Assembly: GCA_903933915.1 (NCBI GenBank)
Contig: CAIZLW010000012.1
Span: 1 to 53,151, forward strand
DNA: 53,151 nucleotides
DNA from: an uncultured beta proteobacterium
GTDB taxonomy: Bacteria > Pseudomonadota > Gammaproteobacteria > Burkholderiales > SG8-41
Direction: 5' to 3'
The notes under the pieces were generated by a model that saw nothing but the letters and a program-made list of their open reading frames with translations, was not told where the DNA came from and did not search any database. A program made the position numbers and the translations under genes. Positions 29,999-37,136 of this stretch are shown here, in pieces. Every line of letters begins with the position of its first letter. Positions within the stretch are counted from its first letter, which is position 1.

Positions 29999-31432
29999 TT
30001 AAAGCGACTCCGCCGCAAAATCCGCCAGCCGCGAACGTTCTCCGCGCATCAGCGTGACATGGCCGCCATGCGGCCAGCCCTTCATCCGATCGACGACGTA
30101 GGTCAGACCTGAACTGCCTTCGGTCAGGTACGGCGTGTCGATCTGCGAGATGTTGCCGAGGCACACCACCTTGGTTCCCGGGCCCGCGCGCGTGATCAGC
30201 GTCTTCATCTGCTTCGGCGTCAGGTTCTGCGCCTCGTCGATGATCACGAACTTGTTGAGGAAGGTGCGACCGCGCATGAAGTTCAGTGACTTGACCTTGA
30301 TGCGAGAACGGATCAGGTCGCGCGTCGCGGCGCGTCCCCATTCGCCGGCCTCGTCATCGGTGTGGTTCAGCACGTCGAGATTGTCCTCAAGCGCGCCCAT
30401 CCACGGATTCATTTTTTCTTCCTCGGTGCCGGGCAGGAAGCCGATGTCTTCACCCACCGGCACGGTGACGCGGGTGACGATGATTTCCGAGAAATTCTTT
30501 TCTTCCAGTGTCTGCGCCAGTGCCGCGGCCAGCGTCATCAGCGTCTTGCCGCTGCCGGCCTGGCCGAGCAGCGTGATGAAGTCGATGTCGGGATTCATCA
30601 GCGCGTTCAGTGCAAAATTCTGCTCACGGTTACGCGCGGTGATGCCCCAGACGCTGTTGCGCTGGTGACTGTAGTCCTTCAGCGTCTGCAGGATGGCCGT
30701 CTTGCCGCTGACTTCCTTGACCTGCGCCTGGAAGGGCTGATCGCCCTCGAGGAACAGGAACTGGTTGATCAGCAGGCTGCTGCACACCGGTCCGGTGACG
30801 CGGTAATAGGTGTGGCCGGCCTGCTGCCAGGACTCCATGTTCTTGCCGTGGCTCTCCCAGAAATTCTCCGGCAATGCGCAGATGCCGGTGTAGAGCAGGT
30901 CGGTGTCTTCAAGCACCTTGTCGTTGAAATAATCCTCGGCCGCCAGGCCCAGTGCGCGGGCCTTGATGCGCATGTTGATGTCTTTCGACACCAGGATGAC
31001 CTGGCGCTTCTGCTGCGTTTCCTGCAGGTGTTTGACGACGCCGATGATCTGGTTGTCGGCCTTGCCGCTGGGCAGGCTGGAAGGCAGCGTGCCGTTGATG
31101 GCTTCGGTCTGCAGGAACAGCTTGCCTTTGGCCGACTTGTCGCCGTGGCTGGCGAGCGGTATGCCCTCGGTGATGTCGTTCTGCAGCGCGCCGATGATTT
31201 CGTCGAGGTAACGGCTGGCCTGGCGCGCGTTGCGCGAGACCTCCGACATGCCTTTTTTGTTGCTGTCCAGCTCCTCGAGCGTGGCCATCGGGATGAACAG
31301 GTCGTGCTCTTCAAAGCGGAACAGCGACGTCGGGTCGTGCATCAGCACGTTGGTGTCCAGCACGAAAAGCTTGGCTGTGGCTGGCAGGCGGGAAACGAGT
31401 GTGGGGCTGGTGGCGGACTTACGCTGAATCAT
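29999..31432 (-). CDS. PIN domain-PhoH family ATPase (PhoH2-like)
   Basis: A 477-residue fusion protein. Residues about 20-180 form a PIN nuclease domain (LFVLDTNVLMHDPTSLFRFEEHD, with catalytic Asp26). The C-terminal half is a PhoH P-loop ATPase with GQAGSGKTLM near residue 290, Walker B FVIIDEAQN, and LNFMRGRTF. Members of this PhoH2 type act as RNA helicase-ribonucleases. No antitoxin partner is visible upstream, so this is the stand-alone form. It is convergent with dnaB and lies 50 bases downstream of the peroxiredoxin gene on the same strand. Confidence 0.92.
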   Translation of the reverse strand: MIQRKSATSPTLVSRLPATAKLFVLDTNVLMHDPTSLFRFEEHDLFIPMATLEELDSNKKGMSEVSRNARQASRYLDEIIGALQNDITEGIPLASHGDKSAKGKLFLQTEAINGTLPSSLPSGKADNQIIGVVKHLQETQQKRQVILVSKDINMRIKARALGLAAEDYFNDKVLEDTDLLYTGICALPENFWESHGKNMESWQQAGHTYYRVTGPVCSSLLINQFLFLEGDQPFQAQVKEVSGKTAILQTLKDYSHQRNSVWGITARNREQNFALNALMNPDIDFITLLGQAGSGKTLMTLAAALAQTLEEKNFSEIIVTRVTVPVGEDIGFLPGTEEEKMNPWMGALEDNLDVLNHTDDEAGEWGRAATRDLIRSRIKVKSLNFMRGRTFLNKFVIIDEAQNLTPKQMKTLITRAGPGTKVVCLGNISQIDTPYLTEGSSGLTYVVDRMKGWPHGGHVTLMRGERSRLADFAAESL

Positions 31433-31482
31433 GAGCCTCCCGGGGTTTCAGGCGTTGATTGGAAACCTGTATTTCCGGGGAA

Positions 31483-31941
31483 CTAGGAGAGGGTTTTTAC
31501 GAATTCCAGCACCTCTTGTACATGCCCCGGAACCTTTACGCCGCGCCACTCGCGGCGAACAATACCTTTGCCATCGACAACAAAAGTGCTGCGCTCAATG
31601 CCGCGCACTTTCTTGCCGTACATGTTCTTCATCTTGATGACGCTGAAGGCTTTGCAGGCGTCTTCCTCGACGTCACTGAGCAGATCGAAGGGGAAACCCA
31701 TCTTGGCTTTGAAGTTCTCGTGCGACTTGATGCTGTCGCGGGAGAGGCCAAAGACCACGCTGCCGGCCTTGGTAAATTGACCGTGCAGGTCGCGGAAGTG
31801 CTGCCCCTCGGTGGTGCATCCGGGGGTGTTGTCCTTCGGATAGAAGTAGAGGACGACGATTTTGCCGAGCAGGGTGCTCAGCTTGATGTTCTTGCCGCCG
31901 GTGGCGGGAAGTTCGATGTCTGGTGCGGGTTTTTCCAGCAC
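31483..31941 (-). CDS. bcp: Thioredoxin-dependent peroxiredoxin (Bcp/PrxQ)
   Basis: A 152-residue thiol peroxidase that reduces hydrogen and organic peroxides. The peroxidatic Cys42 lies in NTPGCTTEGQ. The position five residues later, where E. coli Bcp has its resolving cysteine, is not Cys. Cys96 in EEDACKAF is the only other cysteine and could serve as resolver. The start is GTG at 31941; an in-frame stop five codons upstream rules out a much longer protein. The C-terminal motifs (MYGKKVRGIERSTFVVDGKG) are typical. Confidence 0.93.
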   Translation of the reverse strand: MLEKPAPDIELPATGGKNIKLSTLLGKIVVLYFYPKDNTPGCTTEGQHFRDLHGQFTKAGSVVFGLSRDSIKSHENFKAKMGFPFDLLSDVEEDACKAFSVIKMKNMYGKKVRGIERSTFVVDGKGIVRREWRGVKVPGHVQEVLEFVKTLS

Positions 31942-32133
31942 GCTGGTGTTGATCGATTACGGTTCTGAAACGGTTGATCGGTAACTCTTGTTTATATCTT
32001 GGCGCAATTTTCAGCGGCATGCAACACCTGATTGTTGTCTTGGAACTGTCATGCCTTTGCAGTACGCCCGCAATGTCTTTGCAGCAACGTAAGCCCCCGA
32101 GACGGCCGTGTGGCCGATGCAACGGAGGGCGTC

Positions 32134-33543
32134 ATGAATATTGTCGTTATGGGTTGCGGGTATGTGGGGCTGGTGACAGGCGCCTGCCTTGCCGAGATGG
32201 GAAATCTGGTCACTTGCGTCGACACTGATCCGCGCCGCGTTGCGCAGTTGCGATTGGGCATCGTGCCCTTCTTCGAGCCGGGGCTCGAATCGCTGGCGCA
32301 GCGAAATACACAGCAGCGCCGCCTTTCATTTACCAGTGATCCCCGGGATGCGGTGGCGGTTGCGGACATTGTATTTATCGCCGTTGGCACGCCACAACTC
32401 GAGAGCGGTGGCGCTGATACCCGGCAGGTCATGGCCGCGGCGGCTGATGTCGCGCGTTACGCGCGCCCGGGTTGCGTGATCGTCAATAAATCCACTGCAC
32501 CGGTCGGCACTGCGGAGTCAATCCGCGAGATCGCTGAGCGCGAATCGTCGCGCCGCGGACAGACAGCGCGGCTGGAAGTGGTTTCCAATCCGGAGTTCCT
32601 GCGCGAGGGTGCCGCGGTTGACGATTTCATGCGGCCCGATCGCGTGGTGATCGGCGTTGAGGATGAGCGTTCGGAGCGGATCATGCGCGAATTGTATGCG
32701 CCGTTCGTGCGCAATCACGAACGGCTGATCGTGATGGGGTTGCGTGATGCGGAACTGGCGAAATACGCGGCGAATGCGATGCTCGCAACGCGCATTTCGT
32801 TCATGAATGAAATGGCCCGGCTGTGCAGCGCACTGGGCGCTGATGTGGAGAATGTGCGCCGTGGCGTCGGTTCCGATTCAAGGATCGGCTATTCCTATCT
32901 TTACGCTGGTTGCGGTTACGGCGGTTCCTGTTTTCCGAAGGACGTCAGCGCGCTGGCGGAAATGTCACGCAGCATCGGCATCGAATCCAGCCTGCTCGGC
33001 GCGGTGACCCGGATCAACGACGCGCAAAAACGCTGGGCGTTTGAAGTGATCTCCGCGCGTTTCGGCAAAAACCTGGGGCGCCGCCGTATCGGCGTCTGGG
33101 GCCTGGCGTTCAAGCCGCAAACCGATGACCTGCGCGAAGCGCCGGCCAAGGTGCTGATTGCCGATTTGCTGGGGGCGGGCGCGCAGGTCATCGCCCATGA
33201 TCCGGTGGCGATGCCGCGGGCGCAGGCGGAGTGGCCGGCACAATGGTTCGAATCCGGCGCTCTGCAGCTTGCTGCCGATCCGTACGAAGCCGCTGAAGGC
33301 GTGGACGCGCTGGTACTGGTGACGGAGTGGAAACCGTTCCGCTCGCCGGATTTTGCCGCGATCAAGGCGCGCATGCGCGGCAACCTGATTATCGACGGCC
33401 GCAACCAGTACGATCCCCGCCAACTGCGCGCGCTGGGATTTGATTATCGTGGTGTAGGTCGTGGTGCGGAGAGGCCGCGGCTGCAGGACGGTGTTGCCTG
33501 GCCAGTGCACCCGGGCGTCACCGAGCAGGGGGTGGCCGCATAG
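32134..33543 (+). CDS. ugd: UDP-glucose 6-dehydrogenase
   Basis: A 469-residue NAD-dependent oxidase that converts UDP-glucose to UDP-glucuronate for polysaccharide synthesis. The N-terminal Rossmann motif is VMGCGYVGLVTG. The catalytic Cys266 is in YGGSCFPKD. The last domain carries WGLAFKPQTDDLREAPA. The start is the ATG at 32134 with a GGAGGG site at 32124-32129; an earlier in-frame TTG at 32032 adds unrelated residues. The 192 bases upstream hold a short GGCC hairpin (about 32103-32116) but no clear promoter. UDP-galacturonate- or mannuronate-type sugars are less likely, given the UGDH-type sequence. Confidence 0.95.
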   Translation: MNIVVMGCGYVGLVTGACLAEMGNLVTCVDTDPRRVAQLRLGIVPFFEPGLESLAQRNTQQRRLSFTSDPRDAVAVADIVFIAVGTPQLESGGADTRQVMAAAADVARYARPGCVIVNKSTAPVGTAESIREIAERESSRRGQTARLEVVSNPEFLREGAAVDDFMRPDRVVIGVEDERSERIMRELYAPFVRNHERLIVMGLRDAELAKYAANAMLATRISFMNEMARLCSALGADVENVRRGVGSDSRIGYSYLYAGCGYGGSCFPKDVSALAEMSRSIGIESSLLGAVTRINDAQKRWAFEVISARFGKNLGRRRIGVWGLAFKPQTDDLREAPAKVLIADLLGAGAQVIAHDPVAMPRAQAEWPAQWFESGALQLAADPYEAAEGVDALVLVTEWKPFRSPDFAAIKARMRGNLIIDGRNQYDPRQLRALGFDYRGVGRGAERPRLQDGVAWPVHPGVTEQGVAA

Positions 33544-33544
33544 T

Positions 33545-33592
33545 GCGTTGACTTCACTCGTCGACGCATCGCGTTGACTCATCGCGTTGACT
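33545..33592. repeat. Three copies of GCGTTGACT between convergent genes
   Basis: The nonamer GCGTTGACT occurs at 33545, 33571 and 33584, with related GTCGACGC between, in the 74-base gap between convergent ugd and mnmH. No function is evident; slippage debris or a protein-binding site are both possible. Confidence 0.5.
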
Positions 33593-33617
33593 TGGCGCGT
33601 CGCTTTGCTGCGGTTGC

Positions 33618-34709
33618 TCAGGCCGCGGGCGACGCCGTCAGGATTTCTGTTGCCAGACGGTCGATGGCGTCGGCCGTGTGCGCATTGAGCTGGTGGCGTG
33701 CGGCCTGCGGCAGGCGCGGGTAATGATTGACGATGGCCCGCGTGTAGGCCGGATCATAGTGCTTGACCAGCAGTTCTTCCGTCAGCCGGCTCCACTGGCT
33801 GTCGCGCGCCATGTCCTGCCAGTTGTCGATGACCACGCCGCCATGCAGTGAACGCAGGCAGTCGAGCTGGGTATTGAGCAGTTTGGCGTCGCTGAGAAAA
33901 TGCACGTATTCGTCCATCAGCAGCGCCACGCGCACGGGAATCGGCGCTTCGATGACCACGCAGGCGCTTTGCCACATGGCATCAATCAGCTCCGGCGGCA
34001 CGCGCAGTTTGCCGATCTTGCGGCTTTCCGATTCCACATACACCGGCCGCTCCGGCGACAGGTGTTTCAGCGCATGCCAGACGCGGCTTTCAAACATTTT
34101 CTGCGCCGGTTGCGGTGCATCGGGCAGATTGCCGAGCACCGAACCGCGGTGCGCCGCGAGTTCTTCCAGATCCAGTACCTGGGCGCCTTGTTCCCTCAAT
34201 GCATGCAACAGCCGGCTCTTGCCGGTGCCGGTCATGCCACAGACCACGCGCCAGTCAAAACGCGCGGGCAGGGTGGTGAGTTCTTCGATAATGGCGCGGC
34301 GGTAGGCCTTGTAGCCGCCGTCGAGCTGGCCGACCTTCCAGCCGATCTGCGCCAGCACATGCGCCATCGCGCCGCTGCGCCCGCCGCCGCGCCAGCAGTA
34401 AATCAGCGGCCGCCAGTCGCGCGGCCGATCGAGCATGATGGCGTTGATGTGGCGCGAAATATTCGCGCTGACCAGCGCGGCGCCGATTTTTTTGGCGTCG
34501 AACGAAGAAACCTGTTTGTAGATGGTGCCGACGCGTTCGCGTTCGGCGTTGTTCAGCACCGGCAGATTGATCGCGCCGGGGATGTGGTCTTCGGCGAACT
34601 CACCCTCTGAACGGACGTCGATAATCTCGTCAAAATCATCGACTTGTGCTACGGTGACCGCGCTCGCTGAGCGGCCCCTGTGGGTCGCGTGTTCCGTGGC
34701 GTCAGACAT
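33618..34709 (-). CDS. mnmH: tRNA 2-selenouridine synthase (SelU/MnmH)
   Basis: A 363-residue enzyme that replaces sulfur with selenium at the wobble uridine of certain tRNAs, using selenophosphate from SelD. The N-terminal rhodanese domain contains IIDVRSEGEFAEDHIPGAIN and the active-site Cys105 in YCWRGGGRSG. The C-terminal P-loop domain has GMTGTGKSRLL near residue 158. I choose the ATG at 34709; a TTG four codons upstream is an alternative. It is divergent from selD across a 50-base gap, so promoters overlap and the pair form a selenium unit. Confidence 0.95.
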   Translation of the reverse strand: MSDATEHATHRGRSASAVTVAQVDDFDEIIDVRSEGEFAEDHIPGAINLPVLNNAERERVGTIYKQVSSFDAKKIGAALVSANISRHINAIMLDRPRDWRPLIYCWRGGGRSGAMAHVLAQIGWKVGQLDGGYKAYRRAIIEELTTLPARFDWRVVCGMTGTGKSRLLHALREQGAQVLDLEELAAHRGSVLGNLPDAPQPAQKMFESRVWHALKHLSPERPVYVESESRKIGKLRVPPELIDAMWQSACVVIEAPIPVRVALLMDEYVHFLSDAKLLNTQLDCLRSLHGGVVIDNWQDMARDSQWSRLTEELLVKHYDPAYTRAIVNHYPRLPQAARHQLNAHTADAIDRLATEILTASPAA

Positions 34710-34759
34710 GCTGCGGTTCAATGATGATCAGCGTTGCGTACATGGCGACATTCTAAATC

Positions 34760-35821
34760 ATGAACACCCCCATCGATGCCTCTTCTCTCCGCCTTACCCA
34801 GTTTTCCCACGGCGGTGGCTGAGGCTGCAAACTGACGCCGGCGTTGCTGAGCGAGGTTCTGGCTAAAACACCCGCTGCACTTCCTTTCAAGGATCTGCTG
34901 GTGGGCACGGAGTCGAGTGACGACGCCGCGGTGTATCGCATCAACGATACGCAGGCGATTGTCGCGACGACGGATTTTTTCACGCCCATCGTTGATGACC
35001 CGTTTGATTTCGGCCGCATTGCCGCGACCAACGCGATCTCCGATGTGTATGCCATGGGCGGCAAGCCCTTTATGGCACTGGCCTTGCTCGGCTATCCGAT
35101 CGGCAAAATACCGATGGAATCCGTGCAACGCATCATTGCCGGCGGTCATGCCGTGTGCGCTGAAGCCGGTATCCCGATTGCCGGTGGCCACTCGATTGAC
35201 GCGCCGGAACCGATTTACGGCCTGGTCGCGCTGGGTCTGGTGCATCCCGACCGCGTCAAACGCAATGACCGTGCAAAAGCCGGTGATGTGCTGATCCTCG
35301 GCAAGGGTCTCGGCGTCGGCATCATGAGTGCCGCGATGAAAAAAGGGCAGTTGAGTGATGCCGCTTACCAGCAGATGCTGGAGAGCGCGACCAAACTCAA
35401 CACGCCCGGCATCGAACTCGGTGCGATGGACGCCGTGCATGCACTGACCGATGTCACCGGTTTCGGCCTGATGGGCCATTTGCTGGAAATCTGCAAAGGC
35501 AGCGGCCTGGTGGCGCAGTTGGAGTGGTCCAAGGTTCCGGTGCTGTCGCTGGCGCAGCCGCTGGTCGAAGCCGGCTTTGTCACCGGCGCTTCGGATCGCA
35601 ACTGGGCGAGCTACGACAAACTGGTGCAGTTGCCGGAAGGCGACAGCGCCAACATGCGCAAGCTGATGACCGATCCGCAGACCAGCGGCGGTTTGCTGGT
35701 GGCCTGCGCGCCGGAAGCGGCGAATGCGGTTCTGGAGATTTTCCGCGCCAAGGGCTTTGCCCAGGCGGCGGTGATCGGACGGCTGGAAGCCGGCGCGCCC
35801 GGGGTGAAGGTCAGCAAATAA
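34760..35821 (+). CDS. selD: Selenide, water dikinase SelD, itself a selenoprotein (UGA = Sec21)
   Basis: A 353-residue enzyme that makes selenophosphate, the selenium donor for Sec-tRNA and for MnmH. The frame from the ATG at 34760 reads MNTPIDASSLRLTQFSHGGG, then an in-frame TGA at 34820-34822, then GCKLTPALL. The motif HGGG-(U/C)-GCK is the SelD active site, and the UGA falls exactly at the catalytic Sec/Cys. The rest of the chain (DFFTPIVDDPFDFGRIAATNA, GGHSIDAPEP) is normal, so the whole span is one gene and a call starting near 34844 would be truncated. A SECIS must lie just after the UGA; a weak GCT-GCAA/TTGC-AGC pairing is the best I see. Convergent with tesA. Confidence 0.93.
34820..34822 (+). 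other. UGA selenocysteine codon in selD
   Basis: In-frame TGA between HGGG and GCK codons, at the position occupied by Sec or Cys in all SelD enzymes. Conserved SelD sequence precedes and follows it without a frame change. Confidence 0.92.
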
Positions 35822-35839
35822 CCTCGTAAGCCACTGTTT

Positions 35840-36454
35840 TTATTTAACTTTTATGACGGGCGCCAGGGTTTTCCAGATCGTCTCCAGCATCAGCGGCTGC
35901 GCTTCCGCGGTCGGATGCAGGTTGTCCGCCTGAAACAGTTCGCGTTTATCAGCAAATCCCTCCAGCAGGAACGGCACCAGCGCCACGCGTTTGGCTTTCG
36001 CCACGTCGCGGAAGGTCGCACTGAACTTTTCGGTGTATTGCGGGCCGTAGTTGGGTGGAATCTGCATGCCAACCAGAATGACTTGTGATCGGGCGCTGCG
36101 CGCGGCGTCGATGATGCGTTCAAGGTTGCTGCGCATGGCCTTGAGATCGCTACCGCGCAGACCATCGTTGGCGCCCAGCGCAACAATCGTAATGGCGGGG
36201 CGGTGATTGCGTAATGCATCGTTGATGCGGTTCGCGCCGCCGAGCGTGGTTTCGCCGCTGATGCTGGCATTGACGACCGTATAATCAGTTTTTTTCTCGC
36301 GCAGGCGCTGCTGCAGCAGATGCGCCCAGTCCGAATTGCGCGGCACACCGTAGCCGGCCGACAGGCTGTCTCCGTAAACAAGGATGGTGGCGGCGGATGC
36401 CGCAGGCAATCCGCCGAGAGCGAACAGCAGGACAACCAACAAGCGAATGAGCAT
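35840..36454 (-). CDS. tesA: Multifunctional SGNH esterase (TesA-type arylesterase / thioesterase I / lysophospholipase)
   Basis: A 204-residue periplasmic SGNH hydrolase. The signal peptide covers residues 1-21 (cleavage after ASA). Catalytic Ser30 is in YGDSLSAGYG, the oxyanion motif is LGANDGLRG, and Asp177/His180 are in DNLHPT. TesA hydrolyses acyl-CoA, esters and lysophospholipids. The start codon overlaps that of the divergent ABC gene by two bases, the arrangement known from E. coli tesA-ybbA-ybbP. A longer minus-strand frame reaching 36877 is antisense to that gene and rejected. Confidence 0.93.
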   Translation of the reverse strand: MLIRLLVVLLFALGGLPAASAATILVYGDSLSAGYGVPRNSDWAHLLQQRLREKKTDYTVVNASISGETTLGGANRINDALRNHRPAITIVALGANDGLRGSDLKAMRSNLERIIDAARSARSQVILVGMQIPPNYGPQYTEKFSATFRDVAKAKRVALVPFLLEGFADKRELFQADNLHPTAEAQPLMLETIWKTLAPVIKVK

Positions 36455-37136
36455 GACTGACGAATCTCCGAAACCGATGGTGCGCGTAACCCAACTGGGC
36501 AAGCAGGTTACCACCGGCGATTCGGCATTGACCATCCTCAACAATGTGAGTTTCGACGTGGTGAAAGGCGAGGCGGTGGCCGTGGTCGGCGCTTCCGGCT
36601 CGGGCAAATCGACTCTACTCGGATTGCTGGCGGGACTCGACACGCCGACTTCGGGCAGCGTCAGTATCAGCGGCGAACAACTGTTCGCGCTGGATGAAGA
36701 CGGCCGCGCCGCATTGCGCGCGCGCCTGGTTGGTTTTGTGTTCCAGTCGTTCAACCTGCTGCCGGCGATGACGGCGCTGGAAAACGTCATGCTGCCGCTG
36801 GAGCTGGCCGGCGAGTCCGGCGCATCGGCGGCTGCAAAAGCCCTGCTCGAGCGCGTTGGTCTCGGCGGACGACTCACCCATTATCCCAAACAGCTCTCCG
36901 GCGGCGAGCAGCAGCGGGTGGCGATTGCGCGTGCGTTTGCGACACGTCCGGCATTGCTGCTGGCGGATGAACCGACGGGCAATCTGGATGCGGCCACCGG
37001 TGCGGCGATCATCGACCTGATGTTTGAGCTGAACCGCGAACGCGGCACCACATTGATTCTGGTGACCCATGACCTTGAGCTGTCGCGGCGCTGCGGCCGC
37101 GCGCTGCGCCTGGCGGCGGGCGAACTGCAGTCATGA
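36453..37136 (+). CDS. ybbA: ABC transporter ATP-binding protein (YbbA/LolD type)
   Basis: A 227-residue ABC ATPase. Walker A is GASGSGKST, the Q-loop region is FVFQSFNLLPAMTALENVMLPLEL, the signature is LSGGEQQRVAIARAF, and Walker B is LLLADEPTGNLD. The sequence belongs to the LolD/MacB group that drives extrusion or mechanotransmission rather than import. It could start at 36447 (ATGAGC) or 36453; both overlap the tesA start. It overlaps the permease gene by four bases. The E. coli counterpart has no firmly established substrate. Confidence 0.93.
   Translation: MTDESPKPMVRVTQLGKQVTTGDSALTILNNVSFDVVKGEAVAVVGASGSGKSTLLGLLAGLDTPTSGSVSISGEQLFALDEDGRAALRARLVGFVFQSFNLLPAMTALENVMLPLELAGESGASAAAKALLERVGLGGRLTHYPKQLSGGEQQRVAIARAFATRPALLLADEPTGNLDAATGAAIIDLMFELNRERGTTLILVTHDLELSRRCGRALRLAAGELQS

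Noticed and set aside
32032-32133. TTG start extending UDP-glucose dehydrogenase by 34 residues
   Set aside because: The Rossmann fold normally begins at the protein's first residues; the ATG at 32134 has a GGAGGG site.
34823-34851. Strong SECIS claim for selD
   Set aside because: Only a weak, bulged pairing (GCT-GCAA with TTGC-AGC) is visible, so the selD recoding rests on the HGGG-U-GCK motif, not on a convincing hairpin.
36455-36877. N-terminal extension of the minus-strand esterase up to 36877
   Set aside because: The added residues are Ser/Arg/Pro-rich antisense of the ABC ATPase. The signal peptide starts at 36454.
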